Source: Aquimarina agarilytica ZC1
GTDB taxonomy: Bacteria; Bacteroidota; Bacteroidia; Flavobacteriales; Flavobacteriaceae
DNA length: 38,369 bases
Reading direction: 5' to 3'
NCBI RefSeq assembly: GCF_000255455.1
Contig: NZ_JH621266.1
Location: forward strand, 1-38,369
Shown: positions 1 through 7,423 of the stretch, in pieces
How the letters are laid out: each line of letters starts with the position of its first letter
How positions within the stretch are numbered: the stretch's first letter is position 1
Notes under the pieces: generated by a model
The model's input: the letters and a program-made list of their open reading frames with translations, nothing else
Told to the model about the DNA's origin: nothing
The model's database searches: none
Position numbers and translations under genes: made by a program

Positions 1-42
1 GAAGAACTACTTCCCGGATATCAAGAAAATATTACAGTGTAG
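1..42 (+). CDS. Possible 3' tail of a CDS cut by the window start
   Basis: Frame 1 is open from the first base to a TAG at 40-42 and would encode the last 13 residues EELLPGYQENITV. The peptide has ordinary composition, but it is too short to identify. It could equally be a chance open stretch. The following 130 bases up to the end of the DinB-like gene show nothing I can name. Confidence 0.3.
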   Translation, partial: EELLPGYQENITV

Positions 43-172
43 TTGATCGGATGGTTACGTTATTACTACTTAGGACGCATAAATTCGCGAGGTATTAACT
101 GTATTAAAATTTTGTACTAAAAAGAATTATTGAAAGTATGAAGTTTATTCTCTTATTACTTATTTTAGACTA

Positions 173-1171
173 CTATTTCTTAATCTTGAATAGTTGCACT
201 ATCTGGCCTAAATGATAAGATTGATGTTCCATCACGTGAAGCCAACAACTGTAATTATCCTCTTGCGAGTTTGAAGGAATTAAATCTAACCAGGTGTCTT
301 CTTTTGATTTGAATAAATCCAAAGTGTGTTTTCTAACTTTTCTATATTCATTCAAATAATATTCTATCGAGTAATTTTTGAATTGTTTTCGACAATTTTC
401 ATCCATCTTGATAGCGCTAAACCATTGTCTACTTTCCTTTTCATCTAACAAGCGATTTTCAAAGGTCAATCTTTGGTAATAAAATTCAACAGAAGTTATA
501 TGAATCAATATATTGCCAATACTGTTAATATTCAGATTAGGGATAAAATCAAGTTCTTCAATAGAAGAATTCTGAACATTTCGGATCATTTTTTTGCTAA
601 CTTTTTCTAAGGATCTTATTAAAAGATATATCCTAGAAGAATAATCTGTGGGTTCAGGATATTCTCTTCCACTTATTAATAGGCAGGAATCCAGAGATTT
701 ATTTTCTTTATAAGCTAGAATGCTATATTCTTCTATTAATTTACTTGGTTCACTTCCAATTCCTTGTTTCCATCCATTAGCGTTATTTTCTAAGAGATTA
801 TAATTTAAATTGTTTAGGTCAATATTATAAAATTCTCCATTATTCGATTCTACCTCCAATCTAAAATCTTTAAAATGAAAATTACCGTAATTATTACATA
901 ACCCTCCAAAAAAAATATAATTGAAATTCTCGTCGATATTTCCAGATAAAGATATTTTAGTCCATTCACTGGAAGTAATTGGTCTATTTGACATATTATC
1001 AAAATAGCCTATTTCGGCATTTTTATTTTCAATTCTTATCCATAAAGCTGCTTGGCTATTACTAACCAGATTTTCCGTTTTTATTGTGGCACTAAATCTA
1101 ATTGTAACATTTTTTTTTGTCTCAATATGAATTGAGTTATAAAATGCATACCAATTTTGCGAATAGATCAC
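173..1171 (-). CDS. DinB-like four-helix protein with an N-terminal beta-sandwich domain
   Basis: This 332-residue protein has two parts. Residues about 1-110 are beta-strand-rich (for example VTIRFSATIKT and a later HFKDFRLEVE), resembling carbohydrate-binding-like sandwich domains that precede enzymatic domains in Bacteroidota. The C-terminal half looks like a DinB superfamily helical bundle: a helix with NILIHITSVE and a final helix with EHQSYHLGQIVQLF, supplying His residues (about 316 and 320) where DinB proteins bind metal. DinB-family members include thiol transferases and proteins of unknown activity, so the substrate is unknown. No signal peptide is visible. The gene starts 6 bases after the prolyl oligopeptidase stop, so the two probably form one transcript. 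No direct link to RiPP biosynthesis is visible. Confidence 0.7.
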   Translation of the reverse strand: MIYSQNWYAFYNSIHIETKKNVTIRFSATIKTENLVSNSQAALWIRIENKNAEIGYFDNMSNRPITSSEWTKISLSGNIDENFNYIFFGGLCNNYGNFHFKDFRLEVESNNGEFYNIDLNNLNYNLLENNANGWKQGIGSEPSKLIEEYSILAYKENKSLDSCLLISGREYPEPTDYSSRIYLLIRSLEKVSKKMIRNVQNSSIEELDFIPNLNINSIGNILIHITSVEFYYQRLTFENRLLDEKESRQWFSAIKMDENCRKQFKNYSIEYYLNEYRKVRKHTLDLFKSKEDTWLDLIPSNSQEDNYSCWLHVMEHQSYHLGQIVQLFKIKK

Positions 1172-1177
1172 AGAGAA

Positions 1178-3337
1178 TTAATTTTTTAGCTTATAGTTTG
1201 GATGGCCTGTTCTCCAAAAAGCAAAGCTCAAAATATCAGCAGTGCTTTCAATTCTTTCTGTCTTGGAATTTCCACTTCCGTGACCAGATTCAAAATTTAC
1301 TTTAAAAAGAATAGGGTCAATAGAATCTTTTTGAGAATCTTGAATTTTTGCTACGAACTTTGCAGAGTGCCACGGTGGGACTCGAGAATCATTTAAACCT
1401 GTAGTAATTAATGTGGCTGGATAGTGGGTGTTCTCTTTTAGGTGATGGTAGGAGTCCATTTCTAATAAGCTTTTGAATTCCTCTTCAATATCTACGGTAC
1501 CAAATTCTTTAGCATTATTTTCCCCATTAAGGCCATTTTCTATTCTAACAGTATTCATAAAACCAACATTTATTATTGCTGCTGAAAATAAATCTGGTCT
1601 TTCAGTGATTGCTCTTCCAACTGTTATACCTCCTGCGCTTGCACCATTTACCGCAATTTTTTCACTTGATGTATATTTTTTATCTATCATAAAGTCGGTG
1701 CAAGCAATTAAATCTTTCCAACTATTAGGCTTGGTCTTTTTGTAACCACCTTTATACCATGAATCTCCTTTTTCTCCACCGCCACGAACGTGAGCAATTG
1801 CAAAAATTCCTCCTTCGTGAACCCAGCTCATTACCTTAGCAGTATTCATTGGTTCTATAGAAACACCATAAGCTCCATATGCAATAATGAATGTTGGGTT
1901 ATTGCCATTTCGTATTAGATCTTTTTTGTAGATTAGAGATAACGGGATTTTTAGACTATCGTTTGACATTACTTCTAACTCTTCAACTATCATCTCTTCC
2001 GTGAATTCATTTTCTTGATATTCAATAAAGTCTTCTGGAATAAATCTATTATTGGAAAAGTTATATACAAACCTCCTTTCTTTATTTAACCAACCTCTTA
2101 TTTTAATTGATAAATAATCCTGTTCCCTACCTTTTGTATAAATTACCAGTCTACCAGCTGCAAAAGGGAGTTTGATTTCTTCAGTTTTATTATTGTTTTT
2201 GACTATATACAACTTAGCTTGAACTCCGTTTTTTGTAGTAGTATATATTATTCCCTTTTTAATAAGTCTAAAACTCGTTATAACTTCGTCCTTGTCTTCG
2301 TCAACTACAATTTGAGGATTTCTAGTGTTTAATTCCTGTAAAGAAGTTTTACAAATCTTAAAATTAGATGCTCCATTAGAAGTTAGATAAAAAATACTAT
2401 CATTTTTCTGATAAAATGATGTTACTTGATCTTCTTTTGAGAATAGAGGTGTCCAAGAAGTTTCACTTTCAATCTCTGAAATGGGTTTGAAATAATAGTC
2501 ATGGTAAGGAGTTGCGCCGGCTACGGCACTAACTATGAATTTATCATTAGGATTTTCTATGACTAATGCTGGTAGATCTTCTTCTTTTATATCTATCTCT
2601 GGATTATTATTTTTTGAAAATATTTCTTTAATATCACCATTAAGTTTATGCACTACAGCCTTCCCATTCAAATAAGCTTCCTTTCCTCCTTTATCTTTAG
2701 GAAAACCCAAATAAGTAATCCCAGTATCGTCTGGTAACCAATACATATTTATAAAGGTAGGTATACTATTGTTGATCTCGATGGGTAGTAATTTTTTCTG
2801 ATTCAAATCTAGAATTCTAATCTCAGAAAATTCATCTCCATTTTTAGCAAAACTAATTATTACTTTATCACCATTCCAGCTTGGGTTAATGTAGTTGATG
2901 TAATATTTTTGATTTAATTCTGGTTTATAATCTTCAGGATCAAATAAGAGTATCTCTTCGGTTTCAGCATTGCAGTAATAAAGTTTGAATTGTTCATTCC
3001 CTGCATCTCTTTTTAAATAAAAGACACGGTTCGCTTGTGTTACTTTAATTTGATTAATTTCTTCGCCATCTAAATTGGCTAATTCAATTTGTAAATTTAC
3101 TAAACGATCTCTATTTGAAATTTTTTTTAGAACATCTTTTGCGATACTGTCTTGAGTTTTTAGCCAATTGAGTACACTCGAATCTTTCAGATTCTCTAAG
3201 TGTCTATAATCATCAATTATGCTTATACCATGATGCTTTTCCTGTACTGGTATCTTCTTGACTTTTTGGGTATAAGCACTTGTTGTAAATAACAAGAACC
3301 AAAAAATAATATTAATTGGATTCAAAGGCATCAGCAT
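1178..3337 (-). CDS. Exported prolyl oligopeptidase (peptidase family S9A)
   Basis: This 719-residue protein has an N-terminal hydrophobic segment typical of a signal peptide (NIIFWFLLFTTSAYTQ), so it is probably exported. The middle (about 60-420) is the beta-propeller-like region and the C-terminal part is an alpha/beta hydrolase. The catalytic triad is visible: nucleophile Ser567 in GASAGG, Asp650 in GLNDSRVPP and His686 in ESGHGSG. S9A enzymes cleave short peptides after proline. It stands downstream of the lanthipeptide-type precursor gene, with a terminator between them, and just before the DinB-like gene. S9 peptidases remove leaders in some class III lanthipeptide systems, so a role in trimming or degrading exported peptides is possible, but this is inferred from position only. 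The length is normal for the family. Confidence 0.92.
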   Translation of the reverse strand: MLMPLNPINIIFWFLLFTTSAYTQKVKKIPVQEKHHGISIIDDYRHLENLKDSSVLNWLKTQDSIAKDVLKKISNRDRLVNLQIELANLDGEEINQIKVTQANRVFYLKRDAGNEQFKLYYCNAETEEILLFDPEDYKPELNQKYYINYINPSWNGDKVIISFAKNGDEFSEIRILDLNQKKLLPIEINNSIPTFINMYWLPDDTGITYLGFPKDKGGKEAYLNGKAVVHKLNGDIKEIFSKNNNPEIDIKEEDLPALVIENPNDKFIVSAVAGATPYHDYYFKPISEIESETSWTPLFSKEDQVTSFYQKNDSIFYLTSNGASNFKICKTSLQELNTRNPQIVVDEDKDEVITSFRLIKKGIIYTTTKNGVQAKLYIVKNNNKTEEIKLPFAAGRLVIYTKGREQDYLSIKIRGWLNKERRFVYNFSNNRFIPEDFIEYQENEFTEEMIVEELEVMSNDSLKIPLSLIYKKDLIRNGNNPTFIIAYGAYGVSIEPMNTAKVMSWVHEGGIFAIAHVRGGGEKGDSWYKGGYKKTKPNSWKDLIACTDFMIDKKYTSSEKIAVNGASAGGITVGRAITERPDLFSAAIINVGFMNTVRIENGLNGENNAKEFGTVDIEEEFKSLLEMDSYHHLKENTHYPATLITTGLNDSRVPPWHSAKFVAKIQDSQKDSIDPILFKVNFESGHGSGNSKTERIESTADILSFAFWRTGHPNYKLKN

Positions 3338-3370
3338 AATGTGTGGTTTAAATTTCTAATATCTGTTATA

Positions 3371-3403
3371 AAAATACTGGATTTGGATTAAATCCAGTAT
3401 TTT
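3371..3403 (-). terminator. Intrinsic terminator after the lanthipeptide-type precursor gene
   Basis: Two perfect 14-base arms (3371-3384 and 3390-3403) enclose a 5-base loop. Read on the minus strand, the 3' arm ends in a run of five T and lies about 10 bases after the stop codon of the precursor gene. It should separate that gene from the prolyl oligopeptidase gene, which has only about 33 bases left for a promoter of its own. Confidence 0.8.
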
Positions 3404-3412
3404 GCAAATTCA

Positions 3413-3619
3413 TTAAATGTTACCGTTATTACCACCTCCTATTGTATTTGTAGGATCAACCCCTCCTTGACCCCCATTTGAAATATTTGGATCACATATC
3501 CAAGTACTATCACAGATCAAAGTACTATTACCTCCCTGAATTCTCTGTTGTCCCTGTGTTGTGAGTTTTGTTATAGAGGTTTTTTCTAAAATTAATTTGT
3601 TTTCCTGATTTGTTTTCAT
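3413..3619 (-). CDS. Class I lanthipeptide-type RiPP precursor with GG leader
   Basis: This 68-residue peptide begins with a leader containing KLILEKTSITKLT, the pattern of Bacteroidota class I lanthipeptide precursors, and ends in GG at residues 29-30. The core (31-68) opens with a tandem hexad ST(L/W)ICD at 32-37 and 38-43. Each hexad places Thr three residues before Cys (T33-C36, T39-C42), the spacing needed for two methyllanthionine rings. The tail is rich in Gly and Asn. No LanB dehydratase or LanC cyclase is in the window, so maturation would need enzymes elsewhere or those of the neighbouring operon. The C39 exporter at 9727-11925 could remove its leader. It is monocistronic, bounded by a TATATTTG promoter box and a strong terminator. 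Confidence 0.75.
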   Translation of the reverse strand: MKTNQENKLILEKTSITKLTTQGQQRIQGGNSTLICDSTWICDPNISNGGQGGVDPTNTIGGGNNGNI

Positions 3620-3646
3620 GTTTTTAAGGATTTAAAGTTCTTACCA

Positions 3647-3654
3647 CAAATATA
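3647..3654 (-). promoter_or_regulatory. -7 box TATATTTG of the lanthipeptide-type gene
   Basis: On the minus strand this is TATATTTG, an exact match to the Bacteroidota -7 consensus TAnnTTTG, 28 bases before the start codon. No clear TTTG -33 element is seen at the usual distance, which would fit an activator-dependent promoter. The same octamer precedes the plus-strand precursor operon. Confidence 0.5.
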
Positions 3655-3699
3655 TATTTTCATTTAGTTAAAGGAATTTTTCTTTTATTTATGTAGTTC

Positions 3700-3713
3700 C
3701 AATTTATAAATTG
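3700..3713. promoter_or_regulatory. 14-bp palindrome upstream of the lanthipeptide-type gene
   Basis: The perfect palindrome CAATTTATAAATTG lies about 45 bases upstream of the -7 box. The same 14 bases occur twice in front of the grasp-with-spasm-type operon (5612-5625 and 5634-5647). Position and recurrence suggest an operator shared by the two RiPP transcription units; the binding protein is unknown. Confidence 0.55.
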
Positions 3714-3753
3714 ATAGCATATATTTTTATTTAATCAATTGATTTGTATTTGA

Positions 3754-5496
3754 TTAGCTTTTTTGAATGTTTTTTATGAAATAGGACGGATATATTCCAG
3801 TTCTTCTATAAAAAGCTCTGGAAAACGATTGCACACTATTGAAACCAACTTCCTCTCCGATGTACTTAACAGCATACAATCTAAACTTTTTATCAGTCTT
3901 AAGTTTTTCTATGCAATAGTCTATTCTTAAATCGTTAACATAATTTGCGAAATTTTTACCCTTATGAATGTTAATGATCTTTGAAAGATATGATGAATTA
4001 GTATCCAATTGTTTTGCAAGAGAGTTTAATTTAATTGACGTGTTTAAATAACCTCTGGATGATTCGAATTTCCCCAATTTTAATAGAATATCATTTATTA
4101 TATCTGCTGGCAATTCAGTGTCAAAGGTTTCCTTTTTTTTATCTATATTTTCTAAAGGAACTTTGCTTTCCATCATCAATTCACTAAATCTTTTTTTATA
4201 GATTACTTGTTGGCGGTAATATCTAATCAAGAAAAGAGACAAAATCGTTATTAAGATAATTAAAATTATTAAGCTTATTTTGTTTTTCTTCTTATCTCTT
4301 CTTAACTCACTGATGATCTCGTTGCTTTCTTTTATTAGTTTTGCGTTATCATATTTTTTTGATATATCAGAATTTATATTCAAATTTTTACTCTGGAAAA
4401 GAGTGTCCATATGAATTAGTTTACTCATTATTTCAAGCTGATTTTCCAGATCACCATTTTTTTTATAATGATTGATCAATAGTTCAAAGGCATCTCTTGT
4501 TTCGAGGGTATAGTTATCTGGTTTAACCATGGAATCAACTTTTTTTAGATACTTGAATGCTTCATTCTCTCTATTTAACTTGTGAAGTGCTTTCGCAATT
4601 TGAATATAACAAATGCGTTCATTCACGTTGCCTTCAAAATTATCTTTTATAAGATTCTCCATTTTAGCAAGAGAATCCAGAGCATTTTGTGGGTTTCCTA
4701 ATAGATTATTATTTATACCGCTAAGCAATAGAAAAGTTGGATACAAGTATTTTTCGCTATGGTAATTGCTTTTATTTAAACCTTTGTTTACATATTTACT
4801 AGCTGAATCGGGCATTGACATCCTATGATACGAGTCAGCTATATTATATAGGGCTGTAATGTATGCTCTAGAATATTCGCTTACAGTGTCTTGAGTCTTA
4901 ATAAAATCTAGATTTTCTAAAAAGATTTTTAGTGCCTCCTTTTTTCCTCCTACGGCTTTTTTAAGAGCGGCCATATTATTTTTTATTGCTAAAAGCAGAC
5001 GGGGATTTGAATTATCCTCCACATGTTTTTGAGCTATGAGATAATTTTCTAAGGCTTCATTGTATTCATTTTTTAAATGGAAGTAACTCCCTTTAATAAG
5101 ATAAGCCATAGCAGGATATTCTGTGTTTTTAATATTCCTGGTTATTGCTATTATACTATCTATATACTTCAGTTCCGTTTGCGAATCACTGACTTTTCTT
5201 AAGAAATTAAAAGCATTTGCTATTTCTGTAGTATCCTTACTGTTTTTGGCTAAATAAAGGTAATATTCAGCATAGATTCTAGCCTTTGATCTATTTGCTG
5301 TATTTTCTTTAAACAGAGCCTCCAACTCTTTAAAATTTTTATTTTCTAATGAATCAGAAGCTTTTGATATAGGAATAACTTTTCCTCTGATATGATCGGG
5401 TATAATTAAAGAATCTTGAGCAAAAGTTAAACTACTTAAGAAAAATAGTTGGACTAAAAAATATGCTTTTCTAAAAATAATTTCATCTAGGTTCAT
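3754..5496 (-). CDS. Membrane-anchored TPR/AraC-type transcriptional regulator
   Basis: This 580-residue protein starts with a signal-like hydrophobic stretch (AYFLVQLFFLSSLTFAQ). A long helical region built of TPR-like repeats follows to about residue 390, then a single membrane span (IILIILITILSLFLIRYY). The last 100 residues are an AraC-family double helix-turn-helix (SLAKQLDTNSSYLSKIIN, then VKYIGEEVGFNSVQSFSRAF). Flavobacteria use such proteins as one-component sensors: the TPR part is presumably outside the membrane and the DNA-binding part in the cytoplasm. It lies between the two RiPP transcription units and shares its upstream region with the plus-strand operon, so it is the obvious candidate to read the 14-bp palindromes there. 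Two TAnnTTTG-type boxes on its strand lie upstream (5533-5540 and 5561-5568). Confidence 0.88.
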   Translation of the reverse strand: MNLDEIIFRKAYFLVQLFFLSSLTFAQDSLIIPDHIRGKVIPISKASDSLENKNFKELEALFKENTANRSKARIYAEYYLYLAKNSKDTTEIANAFNFLRKVSDSQTELKYIDSIIAITRNIKNTEYPAMAYLIKGSYFHLKNEYNEALENYLIAQKHVEDNSNPRLLLAIKNNMAALKKAVGGKKEALKIFLENLDFIKTQDTVSEYSRAYITALYNIADSYHRMSMPDSASKYVNKGLNKSNYHSEKYLYPTFLLLSGINNNLLGNPQNALDSLAKMENLIKDNFEGNVNERICYIQIAKALHKLNRENEAFKYLKKVDSMVKPDNYTLETRDAFELLINHYKKNGDLENQLEIMSKLIHMDTLFQSKNLNINSDISKKYDNAKLIKESNEIISELRRDKKKNKISLIILIILITILSLFLIRYYRQQVIYKKRFSELMMESKVPLENIDKKKETFDTELPADIINDILLKLGKFESSRGYLNTSIKLNSLAKQLDTNSSYLSKIINIHKGKNFANYVNDLRIDYCIEKLKTDKKFRLYAVKYIGEEVGFNSVQSFSRAFYRRTGIYPSYFIKNIQKS

Positions 5497-5560
5497 TGAA
5501 TAATGACTTTTGAGAATCTACTTAATTTCATTCAAATCTAAATTTAGTAATGGATTAATG

Positions 5561-5568
5561 CAAAAATA
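5561..5568 (-). promoter_or_regulatory. Candidate -7 box of the TPR/AraC gene
   Basis: On the minus strand this reads TATTTTTG, which fits TAnnTTTG, 65 bases before the start codon. A second match (TAGATTTG) lies at 5533-5540. Which one is used cannot be decided by reading. Confidence 0.35.
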
Positions 5569-5598
5569 TAAACTCTTGATCATAAGGGGGAATGATCT

Positions 5599-5638
5599 AA
5601 TTGTTCTATCTCAATTTATAAATTGAGATAGAACAATT
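5599..5638. promoter_or_regulatory. 40-bp perfect palindrome in the divergent RiPP control region
   Basis: The half-site AATTGTTCTATCTCAATTTA is followed immediately by its exact reverse complement, with no spacer. Its centre contains one copy of the 14-bp palindrome (5612-5625). It lies between the regulator gene and the divergent precursor operon, where a dimeric regulator could bind. As RNA it would form a long hairpin, but there is no T-run, so termination is unlikely. Confidence 0.75.
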
Positions 5639-5647
5639 TATAAATTG
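5634..5647. promoter_or_regulatory. Second adjacent copy of the 14-bp palindrome
   Basis: CAATTTATAAATTG occurs again 22 bases (centre to centre) after the copy inside the 40-bp palindrome, close to two helical turns, so both could be bound on one face of the DNA. It lies 37 bases upstream of the -7 box at 5685. Confidence 0.6.
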
Positions 5648-5684
5648 AAGTTAGTTGATTTAGGATTAACGCTAAATCCAAGTT

Positions 5685-5692
5685 TATATTTG
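5685..5692 (+). promoter_or_regulatory. -7 box TATATTTG of the grasp-with-spasm-type operon
   Basis: This is an exact TAnnTTTG match, 82 bases before the first precursor start codon. A weak -33-like TTTAG lies at 5659-5663. Transcription would begin near 5700 and give a leader of about 75 bases. Confidence 0.5.
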
Positions 5693-5718
5693 ACTTGATC
5701 AATTTAAGTTACGTAACT

Positions 5719-5740
5719 AAGGCGTAAACCGAAAAGCCTT
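5719..5740 (+). terminator. Weak hairpin plus T-run in the operon leader (possible attenuator)
   Basis: Arms AAGGC and GCCTT with a 12-base loop are followed by T residues to 5744. The stem is only five pairs, so this could be chance, but its place between promoter and first gene would allow attenuation. Confidence 0.22.
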
Positions 5741-5774
5741 TTTTCAAAAGAGTAGGTAAATTAAAACTTACATA

Positions 5775-5981
5775 ATGAAAAATTTAAATTCAAAGCTATT
5801 TGCGAAAAAAATGGATGCAAAAGCAATGTCTTCAGTAATTGGAGGGGAATCTTTTAGAGAATGTAGAATATTTACAGGTCCTGATGATTGCGATGTTCAA
5901 GTTACCAGAGAGGACGATTGTGGCGGGTCTACAACCGTCGTTATAGGTTGTGATCCATGTAGTGACCCAGCTATAGCTTAA
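5775..5981 (+). CDS. GG-leader RiPP precursor 1 (grasp-with-spasm-type)
   Basis: This 68-residue peptide has a leader, starting MKNLNSKLFAKKMDAKAMS, that ends in IGG at residues 22-24, the form cut by C39 exporters. The 44-residue core is acidic and Cys-rich, with two TxxDDC blocks ten residues apart (T34-C39 and T44-C49) and a Cys-Asp-rich end (CDPCSD). Thr donors beside Asp/Glu acceptors are what an ATP-grasp ligase of the graspetide type joins through ester or amide side-chain links. It is the first gene of the operon, and its paralogue follows 66 bases later. Which residues are modified cannot be read from sequence. Confidence 0.82.
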   Translation: MKNLNSKLFAKKMDAKAMSSVIGGESFRECRIFTGPDDCDVQVTREDDCGGSTTVVIGCDPCSDPAIA

Positions 5982-6047
5982 ATATTAAGATGGTGATTTC
6001 TGAAAAACCAATAATAGAGTAGGACAAATTTTATAAATTTTAATTAT

Positions 6048-6236
6048 ATGAAATCTATCAATTCTAAATTATTAGAAAAAAGAATGGACACACAATCTCT
6101 AGGTAAAATATTTGGAGGTTTGAGTTGGACAAGCGAAACTAGAGCGACAGGCAAAGATGATTGTGATACCGAAACTAAAACTTACGATGAAAGTGGTACA
6201 CTTGTAGAAACCTGTCTTGAAAGCGACTGTGAATAA
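6048..6236 (+). CDS. GG-leader RiPP precursor 2 (grasp-with-spasm-type)
   Basis: This 62-residue paralogue of the preceding peptide shares the leader pattern (MKSINSKLLEKRMD) and the GG at residues 23-24. The core shares only the block TGKDDCD, with T34, D37, D38 and C39 at exactly the same residue numbers as in precursor 1. The rest is a Thr/Glu-rich run with two more Cys near the end. The conserved block is the best candidate for the ligase-modified segment, and the divergent tail suggests two related products. The stop is followed by a strong hairpin before the downstream genes. Confidence 0.82.
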   Translation: MKSINSKLLEKRMDTQSLGKIFGGLSWTSETRATGKDDCDTETKTYDESGTLVETCLESDCE

Positions 6237-6257
6237 TTGGAATTATTCTAAATTAGT

Positions 6258-6286
6258 AGAAGTTATGGGAACACCCCATAACTTCT
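6258..6286 (+). promoter_or_regulatory. Stable hairpin between precursor and maturation genes
   Basis: Perfect 12-base arms (6258-6269 and 6275-6286) enclose a 5-base loop. No T-run follows, so it is more likely a mRNA 3'-end stabiliser or partial stop that leaves more precursor than enzyme transcript, a common arrangement in RiPP operons. Confidence 0.65.
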
Positions 6287-6303
6287 CTTAAAATAGCATC
6301 TAA

Positions 6304-7419
6304 ATGAAAATTAAAATTATAAACATAGGGTACAAAATACTTGCTTTTGGGTTTCTTCAGATAATATTTATCTCTTGTAAGTTTAATGAACCAAATACTA
6401 ATTCTTTTTTGGATTGGATACAAGATAAGAATATATCTGATAAAATTATTGTTCATCGACATCACAATCAATGTGATTCAGTCAATTTCTTAGCTTCTAA
6501 ATTACAGCTAGCAGAATTTAAATCCCAGCATTATTTCTCCCAAGTAAATTGTGCAGAGTCCAATTCAGAACAAGCCAAGGAGTATCTTATCAAGATGCTA
6601 GCCTCGGGATATCATATAACAAAAGTTGACAGTACTGAATACAGGCATTTCTTGGAAGGATTAAATGATGTCTATCCAGCCCTTCGAAGTAATTTTTGGA
6701 AGGATAAGGACACAGCAGTTTTTAAAAGTATTGAAGAAAGATTTTATTTAGATCAAAGTAGTATTAATAAAGCTAGAAAGTCAAAAGACAGTCTTGATTA
6801 TGCGTATGCAGACAGTATTAATATTTATAATACAAAATTTATTATTGATTATATCAAAGAAAAAGGTTATCCATATATACCTCCTGCTTATGTGTTTTCT
6901 GAACGAAGAAGCCAACTTAGTTTTGATATTCTGGCAATACACGCCAATGAAAAGGATAGGGCATATATACTTGAAAGCGCAATTCAAAAAGCAAATCAAG
7001 GAAAGATCAGTTGGCAGGCTCCAATCTCCATTTGTACAAGCTTTTTCACGAATTTAAACACAAAGACACATGTAAAGCCCATACGCTTTTTATTTTTCGA
7101 TAATAATAATCTTGAAATTGATAAATCCTTGCTTCAATTATACTCTATAGTTGATGTTTATGATAAAAATACTATCAACTTGCCCTTCTTTCAAAATAAA
7201 AAAAGAAAGTACCTGATAAGTATCCAGCCCTCAAAATCCAATTCTTATTCAAAAGAGGAAATAAGCAAACATTTGGAAATTATGAAAAATGTTCTAGTCG
7301 ATAAACTTGGTATGGATTCTAATTTGATTCATTTGGCTCAAATACCTGACCCCAATGAGGAAGCTCCAGGAGCTATTAAATACGATTATACATTATCAGT
7401 TCTAGATAGAAAACAATGA
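6304..7419 (+). CDS. Putative lipoprotein of unknown function in the RiPP operon
   Basis: This 371-residue protein begins with a basic N-terminus and a hydrophobic stretch ending in IFISCKF, a lipobox-like site with Cys about residue 26, so it is probably a lipidated envelope protein. The mature part is mixed helix and strand with no motif I recognise. The sequence gives no sign of an enzyme. It sits between precursors and the ATP-grasp ligase and ends 4 bases before it, so it is firmly in the operon. Possible roles are product binding, self-protection or assistance in export. None is shown. Confidence 0.75.
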   Translation: MKIKIINIGYKILAFGFLQIIFISCKFNEPNTNSFLDWIQDKNISDKIIVHRHHNQCDSVNFLASKLQLAEFKSQHYFSQVNCAESNSEQAKEYLIKMLASGYHITKVDSTEYRHFLEGLNDVYPALRSNFWKDKDTAVFKSIEERFYLDQSSINKARKSKDSLDYAYADSINIYNTKFIIDYIKEKGYPYIPPAYVFSERRSQLSFDILAIHANEKDRAYILESAIQKANQGKISWQAPISICTSFFTNLNTKTHVKPIRFLFFDNNNLEIDKSLLQLYSIVDVYDKNTINLPFFQNKKRKYLISIQPSKSNSYSKEEISKHLEIMKNVLVDKLGMDSNLIHLAQIPDPNEEAPGAIKYDYTLSVLDRKQ

Positions 7420-7423
7420 CATT

